Source of the DNA: Balanoglossus misakiensis
Taxonomy: Eukaryota; Hemichordata
Direction of reading: 5' to 3'
Length of the DNA stretch: 64,000 nucleotides
Assembly: GCA_040954595.2 (NCBI GenBank)
Contig: CM082577.2
Location: forward strand, 11,160,001-11,224,000
Part shown: positions 47,515 through 60,800 of the stretch, piece by piece
Position numbering within the stretch: the first letter of the stretch is position 1
Layout: every line of letters starts with the position of its first letter
Made by a program: the position numbers and the translations under genes
The notes under the pieces: generated by a model
The model's database searches: none
What the model was told of the DNA's origin: nothing
Seen by the model: the letters and a program-made list of their open reading frames with translations, nothing else

Positions 47515-48763
47515 GGGTGAAGAGTGTCCCACTTTTCTGAGGGGGTTAGAGGGTACACATAAAATATATATTGGGTGTGCACTGGCCTTGTGGCAATATT
47601 CCTTCTCGTTTCCTGAATTAAAAAAAAAACACATCGCTAAGAAATATTCAGTAGATATATGTATGTTAAGCTGATTCACTTTCCTTGTTTTCTTTAAAAC
47701 GCTCACAGCGTTTTTTCCAAAGTATAATAGAGGTGACCAAATTGTACCTACAAAACAGCGAACCTATCAAAAACTTCGCTTGTTTCCTTGTCATATGCAA
47801 AACGCTTTTTATGATCAGTAGCAACGTCAAAACTTTGAGAGTTCTGGATATCGAAGTTAGTGCGCTTCAGAACTTCAGGCGAGCATTGGAGAAAGCTGTC
47901 GGATCCGAAGGAAACTGCGCATATAGCTGTAAGTTATTTATATACAAAAACTTATACAGTAGTAGCCGATAACAAACCAAATTGGTAGTCTTCGCCTTGT
48001 GGAATTCTTGTATGTTGTAACTGAAGTTATTCTAGGGAGCAGTAACACGTTTTTGAGCATTTCTTTTCGTGAATTGTGATGTTAAAAGCTGTTCGACGTG
48101 TTCTTTGGCTACTTGAAACGCTGGTAAACTGTACTCAATCTCTATACTTTGCTTGTGGACATACCAGATTGAACATTCAGTGAAACACTTCATGGTCTCT
48201 ACCCAGGTATTCACAGTCAAATTTTGTCCATGTACTTGACTGCATAGCCAGTGGTGCATAATGTTTAGACCACGTGTTATCAGGTCTCGGAGTGTGAATT
48301 CCTTTCTATAATAGCACTGCTGTGGTAATAATTATTTGTCGAAGGAAAAAGACTATGCAATATGTGTAGTTCATTCCATCTAGCCACCACACACTAAATC
48401 ACCACTTATCACACAACAAAGGAGAAATTTATGGCTCTTTTATTTAGCTTATTCATCACTTACATTAAATTGCACGGTGAGTGACTTTATGCAAGTACGG
48501 TACAGTTTCAAGAAAATGGATAAGTTTAAAGAAAAAAATACGTATTGATATTGATAATGGTGATAATTTAATGTCGTTCTCTGGTCATGCGGAGTTCGAG
48601 TTTTCAACATGGCTCGCGCAGCCAAGCGAGTAACTAACGAACTAAACATTACTAATATTATCACTCTACTACTATTATACTACTACCATAAATAATAAAA
48701 ATAATAATAATTATATTGTAATATTAATTCATATAGGAGATTTTGTGGCCGGTGTAGTTCACC

Positions 48764-48771
48764 TATATATA
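48764..48771 (+). promoter_or_regulatory. TATA-like element of the plus-strand FN3 gene
   Basis: TATATATA lies 43-50 bases upstream of the ATG at 48814. If it is used, the 5' UTR would be only about 15-20 bases. An upstream non-coding exon would make it irrelevant. Confidence 0.35.
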
Positions 48772-48813
48772 TGCCGCTGACGTAGATGAAGCGACTTGTG
48801 TACTCAAAGAAAG

Positions 48814-48896
48814 ATGGTTCACACTATGGGTCGTGGAAAAAACTTGGTTTTACTTCTCTCCGTCTTGTTTGGTTTGTTTGTATTCACCGTTGGCTG
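48814..48896 (+). CDS. Plus-strand FN3 gene exon 1: signal peptide
   Basis: From ATG at 48814 the frame reads a short basic N-terminus (GRGKN) and the hydrophobic core LVLLLSVLFGLFVF, a clear signal peptide. The donor GTGAGT at 48897 leaves two bases that complete a Trp codon with exon 2. An overlapping ORF from 48786 in another frame has no such signal and is rejected. Confidence 0.85.
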
Positions 48897-51800
48897 GTGA
48901 GTTACTTCACATGTAAGCGACTGGTTTCTTTGGTTAAATTAACTTCACTGGGAATCTTGTACCAAAAAGGTTTGAAGTCATCGATTTACCAGGTGTGATA
49001 TACACCATCCATAGACAGCAGAAATCTGAGTGAATGTCAATCTTTAAATTTGAAGATAATACGTATTTTCAGGTATCCTTGCAATATTTTAACAGGAATG
49101 TTTTGATGCAGACAATACGTACATTAATTCATGTGTCATGAATTGATCTTCAGTGTTTTTTATCCGAATAAAAAACGTGCTTATGGTGTTGGCATTCTTG
49201 TTCTGTCATTGGATAAGTTTATACCAAAAGCACCAAAGACGGTCACTTATAATGCGGACGGGCTTTAATAACAGACACGAACAGCGTCGCATATTTGCAG
49301 TCGACAATTTTATACTTGCGCACCAGTGCACATTTGACTTGTGAAATCAGTCGATGCACGTGTTCAGTTTTCACACAACCATTCCTAGTGTAACAGTGCC
49401 AAGAAATTGCTAAACGCACGGATTCTGTATTTGTATTCTTAGGCCAAATTCTTGTCAGTATCGTGAGACCAGAACCAGGTCAGCAACCACCCGTTACAGT
49501 CGGACGACAACAATTCGATACGAAACTGGTTGTTGGGCAGTTTTTCAATGTTCAGCATATAGGTTAGTATGTGTAACACATTACTGTATCTTAATTGTGA
49601 TATTATCATACTGGCCTTCATTTTTCTCGTAGCAGTATTCTGTTTACATTATTTTTAAATATGTTTTCTTCTGGGACGAATCTTATTAACAGCTAACACA
49701 GCACAAGAGCATATGGGGAAATGAATATCTGCCAACATTACATCAGATATCAAAATCTTCCAATTGTTTATCGGAATCGGGCTAAAAGCGTGGTGGCGTA
49801 AACATTTCCTGTAGTTGATATGATACTGTTCTGGCGCAAGATTATAAACTTAAATATTCTCAAGCATATATATTTCTCTTTGGTATAAAAATGATCGGCT
49901 CATTAAATTTGTAATGTGTCGTCCAAAACCAAGGTCACAAGTTAGCTTAATTTCCGCCATTGACTATCAAGTCAGGTTTTCTTCACATGACACTCTTGCT
50001 CTCATTCGGACATCGTTGCAGGTTAGGCACAGCATACGCGTCACGTTACCAGACTACATATTACTACCAATACGATACAAGGACTTGTTATGGATACTGT
50101 CGATCCTACGGATGTTCAGGTAAATACATATTTGTTTCCCATTGATGACAGATATAGCTTAGCAAAATAATAAAGTCGGTTCTTCATATATAAATTAATG
50201 ACATAAAGGTTAACCCGGTATTATGATAGCCCATAAGCTTAGTATAGGAAGGTAGTGTGTTAATTTACACTAATTGTTGTTGGACTGCAGAGGGCAGTGG
50301 ACTATGGCATGAAGGGGTGAGAAAAAACAACAACTATTTTTTAAATTAATTTTGACAGTTTAACCAAGCAAAATGTTGAAGATTATTGCAGTAAAAGTGC
50401 TTGGGTTTAATTAGAATTAACATGTTGAGAGTTACCCAGGTTTGATTTACGTTTAAAACAACAGTTATTATTACTTTTGTTTGAAAAATGCATCTTTGTA
50501 TTGCCCTGCATGTGAGTATTTTGATAAATAGAATTGAATTTAGTTTTAATACAATTTATCTTGATAATATTTTTTTCACCGATTATATAAGTACCATGCA
50601 TGCTAAATAGCATAATATCCATGAAATCAATGCCTGTAACGGATTAAGTACAGTAATATTTACCTAATGGTTTTCTAAAAGATTAACGTAACCAAGTGGT
50701 AAACTTAACTGGATGTGATATTTTCTCATTTCTGTTTCACAGACTGCAATTCTATACCTTACTGTGCACCCGGAAGACTTCGATGCAGTTCTGATAGCAA
50801 TCATTACTGCGAGCAATGCATTCACAACCTTGGGCAAGATGGAATAGCATACGCATTGGTTAATCGTGGCAGCGTAGCCAGGGGAATATGTCAGAGTAAG
50901 AGTTTAAGTTATTGTTATTGTTATTCCTCCATTCCTTTATCCATTTTGTATTTATTGACGTTGATTTGCGCGATGCTAATCAACACAGGCAAGTATTGCA
51001 GTCGAAGAAACAAATCATGTGATCGATCAGTACCCTTTTTGAAGTGAAAACTACATGTTAGTGCAAATGCTCGTTCTTTTATCTTGGGTACTATGGGCCA
51101 AATAATTAACAAGTTAGAAAGGACTGCAAATTTTTTGACAAAAAATGCAAATTATGAATTACTTGTCGGTTCTCAATTATGGTTTTTAGCACATTTTACA
51201 TACAATGTGCACGTCTGACTTCTAATAAAACTTGCAGCAGAGATGTTATATGTATACTTTTATTAAGTTCTGGCCAGGGGGTTACTGAACGCGCGTGATA
51301 CACCTTTTGTCCGATACACTGAAATAGCAATCACTGAAATCTACGTATGAACCAATTGTTCGATTTACATGTAAACAAAGCCAGTGAGAGCACGAATCCC
51401 ATGTATGGCGATTCACTTGTTAATTGTTTTATTTATTTTTTAAATTTTTTAGAAACGTGTTCGTGGCTGCCTGACAGTCGTTTCTGTTACCCAGGAACGT
51501 GTAATCCCAACGGACCACCTGACACATGTACTTGTACACAAGGGTTTTCTGGTTCTGACTGTCTTAGAAGTAAGTAATACTTTAATCTAATAATAGTGCC
51601 CTTGTAATCGCGCAACAGGTTAAGACAGAACATTTAATATCTGTCAGCAGTTACAGACGAACTACACAGTGATTTACGATTATGGTGACGTTGGTGAGTC
51701 AGAGGCCACAATGATAGCGTTGCGCTACATAAATGTAATCACCTGACTTGATTTCAGTGCAATGAGGGTCACCAAACTATTAACCCTTTCACCCCCTGTT

Positions 51801-54800
51801 CACTCTTTAGAGGTCCAACTTTACCATGTAGGAAACAATAGGATTGGACTGAACCATGGTGGTGAAAGGGTTAATCTGGACCTCACAATAGCGCCCTCAC
51901 TAGTAAATTTGTTAAAATACAGTCCGAGAAATCTGCTGTGGGCCCTATGGTGCCATATTTGATTCTTGCAACAAATTAAACACAATTGTAACTGTTTTTT
52001 CCGTTTTCCCCAAATCACAGTTGATTCCAATAATGTTGTATCATTTAATGGATTTGTGTCCATAATGGGAGATCCTACTGCAACGGTAATCCTCAACATC
52101 GCGAATCCTACCGCGTACATCAAACAAGAAGACCCTGTTATGCTGAATGCATCGTGGACGGCCACTTTCAGAGGAGCGCCCTCTTTTCCGGCGAGACCTG
52201 CATACGTCAAAGAATTCAAAGTTGGTGTCGTCGGCTATGCATTGAAATATTCAATCAGATCAGGTGGTAAGTTTTCGCCTTTCAACAACCATGAAATACG
52301 AGCACATCCTAATTACACGGTACGCAAACGTGTTATGCAATACAACATATTTTAAACATTACAGCATTTCAGAGTGAAAGTGTGTTATTTATAGATATTT
52401 TGGAAATAAGCCATTGTCATTTATTTATTTGCACAATTGGTGGGTTTTATGTATTTACACACGTTTTATCCTAGGAACGACTGGTCCACAGCAGACAATA
52501 ACCAGTCCGTCTTTAGTGCGGAACCCATCCTTGAGCAGCACGAATCCTTCAGAAGCCGAAACTTTTCATGCAACGAAATCAATAGACATAGGCCGGCTAC
52601 AGCACGATGACAGGTAACATAACAGCTGCAATACCTTTTGCACTGTAGACAGTAAGAAGTCGCCTCATTTACTAAACAAGTAGATGTCGGTGAACCTACA
52701 TGTATTTAAAAACGGATTTATACGATTTAGAGCGTCCGCGGGAGAGCATCGATCAGTCGGCGTCAGTCTCACTCTTCATATAAAACATTGGTAACCTCAT
52801 TAATATTCATCGTCAGCGTTAGCCGGATAGGAAAGCTAGTATATGGCTATGGCTATTTGAATATGGCTATTTTCTTAAATATATGTTTCTGGTAAGTACC
52901 ATGCAGAAGACTGTTAGGCTGACCTGTTTACTGAAATCAGCTCATCGTCATAAAATCGAAGTCCACAGCCTGCAGATTTTGGGACTATGTTCAATACAAC
53001 TACTATATACACATTGGATATGACAACATGTCGCGCGGAGGCGCTATACACCATATACATATATACCTGGACTACTGAAGCCGGTCAACTTTGACATGAA
53101 TTGTCTCGTCGCCCATTGTGTTGAAATTCTGATATTGTTCTGACTCTAGCTTATTGACATGTTCGCATTGCAACACCAGGTGTTTAAATTTGTTTTCTTG
53201 AATCGCATTTCAGTGTTACGGTTACTATAGAAGGACGCAGTGGAGGTTATATCCGTATGACTGGGCACCCAACGCCCTCAAATCGGAGAACAGAGAATTA
53301 CATCGGGCACACTGAATCGGTATCTGCTACTTTCAAGGTTGACCTGGTTGAACCTTATCACTGTTCAGTTGTAGTGCCGACGTGTAACGATGACATGTTA
53401 AGAGTGTCGTCTTCATTCACAAAAGAGGTAAGAAACTTTTTGTTTGGGGGAAATGTGGTATGTAGAGAGAGCTAATTCATTTATGTACACAGACATGCAG
53501 TGAAGGGCATTTTGATACTTCCGTGACCATTGCTTCAGATTTTCTGCCCTGTTGATTATTTTTTCTGCTAATAATTTATCGAGGTATTTACATGGGGAAT
53601 GTATTTTTATTAGAATATGCAGGCATTGGACACATTTATCCAAACCAATTGTCTAAAGTACAGTTTGATTGTTGTCGTTTCTGTCTGTACATTTCACAGC
53701 ATGAGCTTTCCTTTTCCTGGCGTGGGTGGCAAGATGACGATTCTGGAATTGGAAACTACAAAGTGGAGGTTATGCCATCCAAATCAGAAAATGGCGTTAT
53801 CAGCTGCATACAAGGTAAAGATGTCACAAAGGAATGTTACGGCAATTCAGGCTGTTCGGTGACAGTAACTGATTCAGGTAATACGAACTCACCTTGTAAC
53901 GATTTTCTAACCTGTGGCAGCGTGAAATAATTAATCGAATAATTACAATTTGGTTGATTAAATTATCTTAAAGGGACAAAGTTTCTCTCTCACTGCCTTT
54001 TTTCCATGAAGTTTGTTTGATGCAAGACACCGTTTATTTTATTCTACATGTGGATATATAGTGAATCAACGTTCAACCACACACCACTTCCATTCAACTT
54101 GTAGACACGAGAGTGAAAAACTCGCCAAAATGAATAATCGGTGTTTAACATTTAATCATTTTGGCGAGATTTTTACTCTCATATCCTAGAAACGGGATGG
54201 AAGTTGTGTGTGGTCAAACGTCACTACATGTATACATCCACATGTAGAATAACATGAACGGTGTCTTGTATCAAACATAATTAATGAAAAAAGGGCAGCG
54301 AGAGAGAGACTTTGTCCCTTTAATAATGATGTTTCCGCATGACATAACGAGTGAAGAAGAGTCATAGGACATAACCTTAATTATCGTGTTCGGAAGAAAT
54401 GTGTCACTTCTGAATACAAAAATTCAATTTGTGGTTTTGTGTTTTAGTTCCGCGTTAGTAAACACTTTAACATCAACCAGTGCTGGTACATAGCTAAAGT
54501 TTATAGAATGAGGTTTAGCATTTGTCTCGGTGCTTGGTACAATGATACGCTTACTTACCAATGACATCTCTTTTCCAGGCAACTATTGCGTCCAGCTGGT
54601 TGTTATGGACGTGACGGAAAACCATAAAACTGCCATGCGTTATGTGTTGTTTGATAACAGTAGTTTTGTTGAGTATGATCAGACGGGACATTTCGCCATG
54701 TGGGTAGCGTCCGCGGAACCCAGTACTAACTTTGAGTGGCTAACAAACGTCAGAGATCCCATAGGGCAACCAAAGGTAAAGTGTAACGACAAGAATGAAA

Positions 54801-57800
54801 TACCGCGCTGTCAGAAACCATGAGACTGGATAATTGTTTCACGGTCGATTAACGACATTTATCCAATTTCCATCTTTTCCTTTTAGCTCAAATATAGATG
54901 AATTTTAACTTACATTTAACATTTGTTGCGAAATTGTCAAAGTTGGTCGTAAATGATTCGAGAATTGCTTTAGAGAAAAAGTATCACGTTTTAGATGACA
55001 CTTTCATTAGTCAGATGGTTTGTACTTCAAAATAAAACACCGTTAATGGCCACATTAGACCAAATGTGTGAGATTTTAACCCCGCCAATAAATTTCTCTA
55101 TAAAGTATTTCGAATACTTAATGGGGAAAAAGATCGCCATTTGCTTTACTTTTTTCGCAGGTACATATCAAATGGCCAGAACATTTCAAAAATGAGTTCC
55201 ATAAACACAATGGTCTTCTCGACCGGATAAACATTGACCACTTCAACATTTCTGAAGAATATGACATGCCTACGGGTCAACCGCCAAGCACACGATCACG
55301 TGAAGGAATAGCAAATGTCAACGGTATCGTGATATTTGAAGTGTCGTTCGATGTTGATCATGAAGGGGGTAGATCTTTAGAAATCCCGACCACAGGATGG
55401 GTACAGATACAGAATATCTATGTAAGTAAAAAAAAAACTTCTGAAAGTTTATGTAATAAGTTGCTTAAGGTGTTTAGCTGGAAATGAATAGCATTGGCAT
55501 AATTTTCAACCGTCATAATGTAATTTGGTAGTGGTAATTTGGTGAGTGGCGTTTGTGCATGCTGCATGGATATGTGTAGAAGGTCTGTGTTCGATACTTG
55601 CAAAATGTAAATTTACTATGAAGTATTAAACACATTGTACTTTAATTGAAATACGTTTGATGAGAAGACAAACTAATATCAGTTCGCTGGTAGGACCAGA
55701 ACCATTTCAAGATATTTTAGCAAACAGAAGATAGTAAATGTTTATGTCCAGTGTGTAACTTGAACTCCGCGACTCGACTTTGTCCATCTAATACGATTTG
55801 ATATACATGATTCAACCCGACAGTTTTCTCATATCCGCATTCTTGTGTATGCAAGACGTATATCCGTCGTCACATGTTCACTTTTGAGTCACTGCCTTCT
55901 TCTGTCTTAGGCACAAGAAACCGAACTTGACATTCAGCGGGTAGACGGTGATACCATACGTGTGTGGGTCAAGGCATCTGACGTCATGGGCAATGAAGCT
56001 ATCGACAATGTGACTGTTCACGTGGATTCGTCCCCTCCAATCATTGGAGACGTCTTCCTCACCAAAGATGGAGTGCATTATTTAGCCGTTCATCATTCTG
56101 TGGATTTATTTGACATGAGGTAAATCAGAATTTGATATTCGTCTGAATTGAGAACGTTTCAACATCTTTTAAAGTCATAACATGCTTGCGAAACTAATTT
56201 ATATTTACACTTATTGAAACGTTTGGGAAATGATTTGATTAGTTCATCTATGTTTTTTATATACATTGACAAACACACGACATTTCATACAGACGCCCAC
56301 AGTATGTAGGAAAGGTAGTGTCTTGCATGTGGAGAAGGGTACACAACTTTGTGTATATCTCTGTATAGTATATCTCCTAACCATCTACTAACCCTTAAGT
56401 TGTCTCGAACATAAAATATCATTTTGAATACAACTCCTGATCGCAACTGCTGCTGTTAATTGTGTAGGTTAAACGACTCATCCGTTCTTGCATATGCATA
56501 TTTACTTAAAGAGTCGTGTTCGAGGCTTATGATGATCACAGCGGTCTGCACACCATACATTGGTCACTGCACGATATGGATGACGAAAGTGTGGTCCATG
56601 GAAATGGAACTGTCGCCGTGGGAAGACCTTCAGTAAGTACAAGTACCTCCAGATATACTGGTGCAGGAGCTAAACCCCAAATTTTGGCATAATTGTGCAC
56701 TTTGGATTAAAAGCATGAAACTTGGTACGCTTATGCATTTACCCATGGCGGCCATTTTCTGATATGGATCCAAAATGACAGCGCCCTCTAGTGGCCAGAA
56801 ACAGACATTCATTCTTTAAAATTGTGCACTTCCGGTTAAAAGCATGAAATTTGGTACAATTATTCATTGATCCATGGCGGACATTTTCCAATATGGATAC
56901 TCCAAACTGCAAAGTGTTGGTTATTTCCCGCATTGTTGACCGCCTACGTGAAAAGGGACATTAAGGATTCGCAGGGTTGTGATCAAGAAGGAAAAACCAT
57001 ATCGACATATATATCAATATACCGTTTTCCGTATTCTGTGAGATCTCGCGTGGATAGGCAGTTTATATATGGGAGAACATTCTCACAAGACAAAAACAAC
57101 CCATCGCACAGCAGTTGCAGAGTTTGTTAAATCTTGACTTGCATTACTTGGCTACCAACCAAATTGCTAAAATTAACCGATGTTCACCTGATCTCACAAT
57201 GGGCGGACAATCATCTATTTATATGAGACTGCTTACATCTAAGCTTCATTTCCAGGAACTACATCCGGAATGTGATCCGCCATATTGTACCTGCATTCCG
57301 AAGGACAGCGATTGCTACTACCGAAACCATGAGATCGAACTTGATTTCACTAAAATGAACATACCAGAGGGGGCACACGATTACGATTATGTCTTCACAA
57401 TCACGGTGACGAACAATGCCAATCTACAGTCCACCAGTGAATTTCAGGTAATGTGCATGAAATTCGTGAAAGCACCAACTGAATTACCCAAATAATATTA
57501 AACTTTGTCAGGGAATTGTTCCAGTAGCGGTATTAATACAGTGTAACTGAAAAGACGACCGACATCAGCAGAAATAAACAATGTTTCCACACACACGAAT
57601 GTACATATTCAAACATGAAAGCTGTATTATTCTTTGGAAGTCAATCCAACATGATTATTGAACAATTGTTCACTGTCTAAACGCGAATACATATAATTTG
57701 GGACTTTTTCACACCTTAATTTGGGGGAATCATAATTTTGTAAAAGATAATTAAAATTATAAGAATTTCCGATTTACCAGCAGACAGTGATGCTAAATCT

Positions 57801-60800
57801 TACCTTGTCAATTCATAGTCCGGAGAGCAATCATATTACATCCGTCTGAACAAATTCTCTTGTAGGTCACAGTCGATACCAGTGCACCTCATGAGGGTTT
57901 CGTTCACGACAGTCGGCCAGAGGACCCAGACACAGATTACCAGCGGGAATTTGAAGTCTTTGCTGCGTGGGACGGATTCTTCGACCGTGAAAGTGGTGTC
58001 ATGATGTACGTTTATTATTTTGGAGACACGTGCTGGGGGGACAACCAAAGCATCGAATTTCCGGTAACTTATCCAGTAAGTCTGACATGGTTTTCTACGA
58101 TATGTTAAAGACACTGTACCGTTAACTTCTGATGCTTTCAGTATTTTTGTTCATTCTGTGTGTCACGATAAACAGCTTCTTGTTCTATCCCCTGCTCCAT
58201 GTTAATATGCCACGTATTCAGCTTGTTACTACAGTTAATGCATGCATGTTATTGTTGAAAACTGAATTTTAGTCTGGACTAAAATTCCTAATATCAACTA
58301 ATAACATGGAACTTTACAAACCTACATACTTCAGAAAATCAATAATTAGCACTTACATGTAGGCATGTTTTAGTGAGTAGAACAAGAAGCAGTAGTTGTT
58401 GAATAGAACAAAAATAGTGATATAATCATCAAAATTACAACTACTCTCCCCTTTAATAATATGTAATTTAAAAAACCAACTATTGTGGCAAGTATGGATA
58501 ACCTTGGTATATGTTCATTTTATGTCACAGCTGCAAAACACGACATCAACCCACGCTCAGTGGACGGCTCCATCTCCTGGCAAGTACTACTGTACGGTTG
58601 TCGCCTACAATAGAGCTATGGTGCCCTCTAAGCCAGTATGTTCTGATGGCGTAACAATTGATACCACTGAGCCTGTTATCAGGGAAGTCAGCGTGGAGGA
58701 TGTCTATGTCAAACCAAGGCTGGTGAAAGATGGGAATGGAACTGTTTGGTATATCGACAGGCAGAGAAACCGACAGCACGTCGAGCAAGTACCGAATCTT
58801 TGCAGGTAACCGTCATCTGATAATACAGTCAAACCTCTCTATTGCAGTCAAACCTCTCTAAAATGACTTTCCCTGTCCTTTATAGACAGGTGACCTTTAT
58901 AGACAGGTCAATTAATGTACATTGTACATGTCAATTGCACCGGGACTGTATCAGGGTGGCTACTATATAGAGGTGGTCACTATGTAGAGGTGGTCAATAA
59001 CACAGGTTTGACTGTATCATTATTGTCATTAAAATAGATGGTACTGTAAGCGATTATCAAATTAAGTTTTGTTCGATATAAATAGTGATTAAAAGAGCAA
59101 AATGTCCCTCCGCTCTTTCTTCCAGAGATAACCTATATGTGGAAACCGAAATTGACCTATACCCAGCCTTAGTTCTCGGTGTAAATAACACACAATTGAG
59201 AGTAACCGATGAGGAATGTAGCATGCTAAGTAATGGACCACAGGCAGGGTTTCTGCGGAAAGAAAATCACGTGAGTACAGAAACTGCGAAGCACTCAAAT
59301 GAATTTGCAATTAAAATGGGCATAAACGCGACATGCGAATGACGTATATAGAACTCATTTTCATCTGGAGACACAATTCAAATTCTTCCCGAAAGTCGAT
59401 TTTTTTCATTTCAATACCACCGCTTCAATTATGAAACTTTATGCAGCTGTCTCTGCGGTGGGTTGGCGAAGATATGGAAAGCAACATCTACGATTATGAA
59501 GTCGGACTGAGCAGCGTGCCATCTGGCTTGAATCCAGACATCATGCCGTTCACTTCAACAAAAGCACACTCTGAGTACCTGACGTATCACCCAAACCTTG
59601 GAGAAGGAGTAGAGTTTTACATCGTCGTCAAGGCAACAAACAGGGCTGGGATGGAAACAACGAAGGTACAGAGGTGTAGAAAATCTCATGTAACCATTTA
59701 GGAACCATTTCAGTCAATTTGATGGCGTTACTATTATACTACTTCAAATACTATAAATACTATAAATATGCATATATCTTAGCTTACTTGCAAGAACTAC
59801 TAGTTAATTAATACATGTACATACATACATACGTATATGGATGTGTTCAGCTCTGAGAAAAGCGTCCCCAACATTTGACATTACTGGTATGTTTGACATT
59901 TTAATGTTTTATTTTCACATGCTTACTCTGCTTACAGAAACACTGCTCAATCACACACAACGCCTATTTCATCTCAATTTTGGCATTGACAAACATTCAA
60001 TGATGGGAGTGCCTATGTGTCTGTATCCTCATACATCGCGTGAGCTGAGATGTTAACCATTCATTGAGAATGATACAGTGAATAGGACGTGAATAATCTA
60101 TCGAACCAAACTAAAATTTTAAACCAGATGTGGTGAGCGATTTCACTCCTGTGATGTTTAACTTCGCGTATGGTTTGTATACATTTAGGTAATTGGGCCA
60201 TTGGTCGTTGAAGTTACCGCCCCTGTCTTTAATGGTGATATAGTTGTCACAGCAGAAACAGACGGCACGGGCGAGGATTTTCTGGTGGCACGCTGGGAAC
60301 AGAATGCTTTCTTCGACACTGATGACGTTGAACCCCTGACGCTATATACAGTTTCAATAGGTGTGTAGAATGTTACGGAACTTCATCACACAATACTTTT
60401 GACGTCGAGACAAAAAGGAGAAATTAACGTTTTCTTCATCGCATATTTCAGGTGATGCAGAGAATGGGTCTACTGTCCTGCCGTTTACAGAATTGGACAG
60501 ATTTACATCTCAGCTCTGTCAAGTAACAGCTCCGCCATCTTGTGTTGCCATACCAACCAGCAGCTTGAACTGGCATCTACACGGTCAACATATGTACTAT
60601 GTGTACATTAAGGTGGAAAACGTGGCTGGTTTGAGTGTTGTTGGTACATCACTGCCCTACAAGCACGGTGTTCTCCTACCAAAAGCCGGCATTGTGTATG
60701 AAATATCCGATGTGGATGATGATGTCTCGCTTGGGGTATACGCATTTTCATTCTCTCATTATTTATGAACACTTTGTTCCAATTCACCACCGAACACGAA

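Larger units (their letters stand above)
47399..48813. other. Divergent intergenic region between lipid-transfer gene and plus-strand FN3 gene
   Basis: This 1.4 kb lies between two head-to-head genes, with a TATA box near each side (47507-47514 minus, 48764-48771 plus). A minus-strand open frame of 75 codons at 48032-48259 has ordinary amino-acid composition but no recognised motif and no obvious splice partners. The rest is AT-rich. Shared regulation is possible but not shown. Confidence 0.6.

Noticed and set aside
48032-48259. 75-codon minus ORF as a gene
   Set aside because: Protein-like composition but no start context, motif or splice partners; mentioned only in the intergenic entry.
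48786-48998. 70-codon plus ORF from ATG 48786
   Set aside because: Wrong frame; the ATG at 48814 gives the signal peptide and the frame that splices to 50022.
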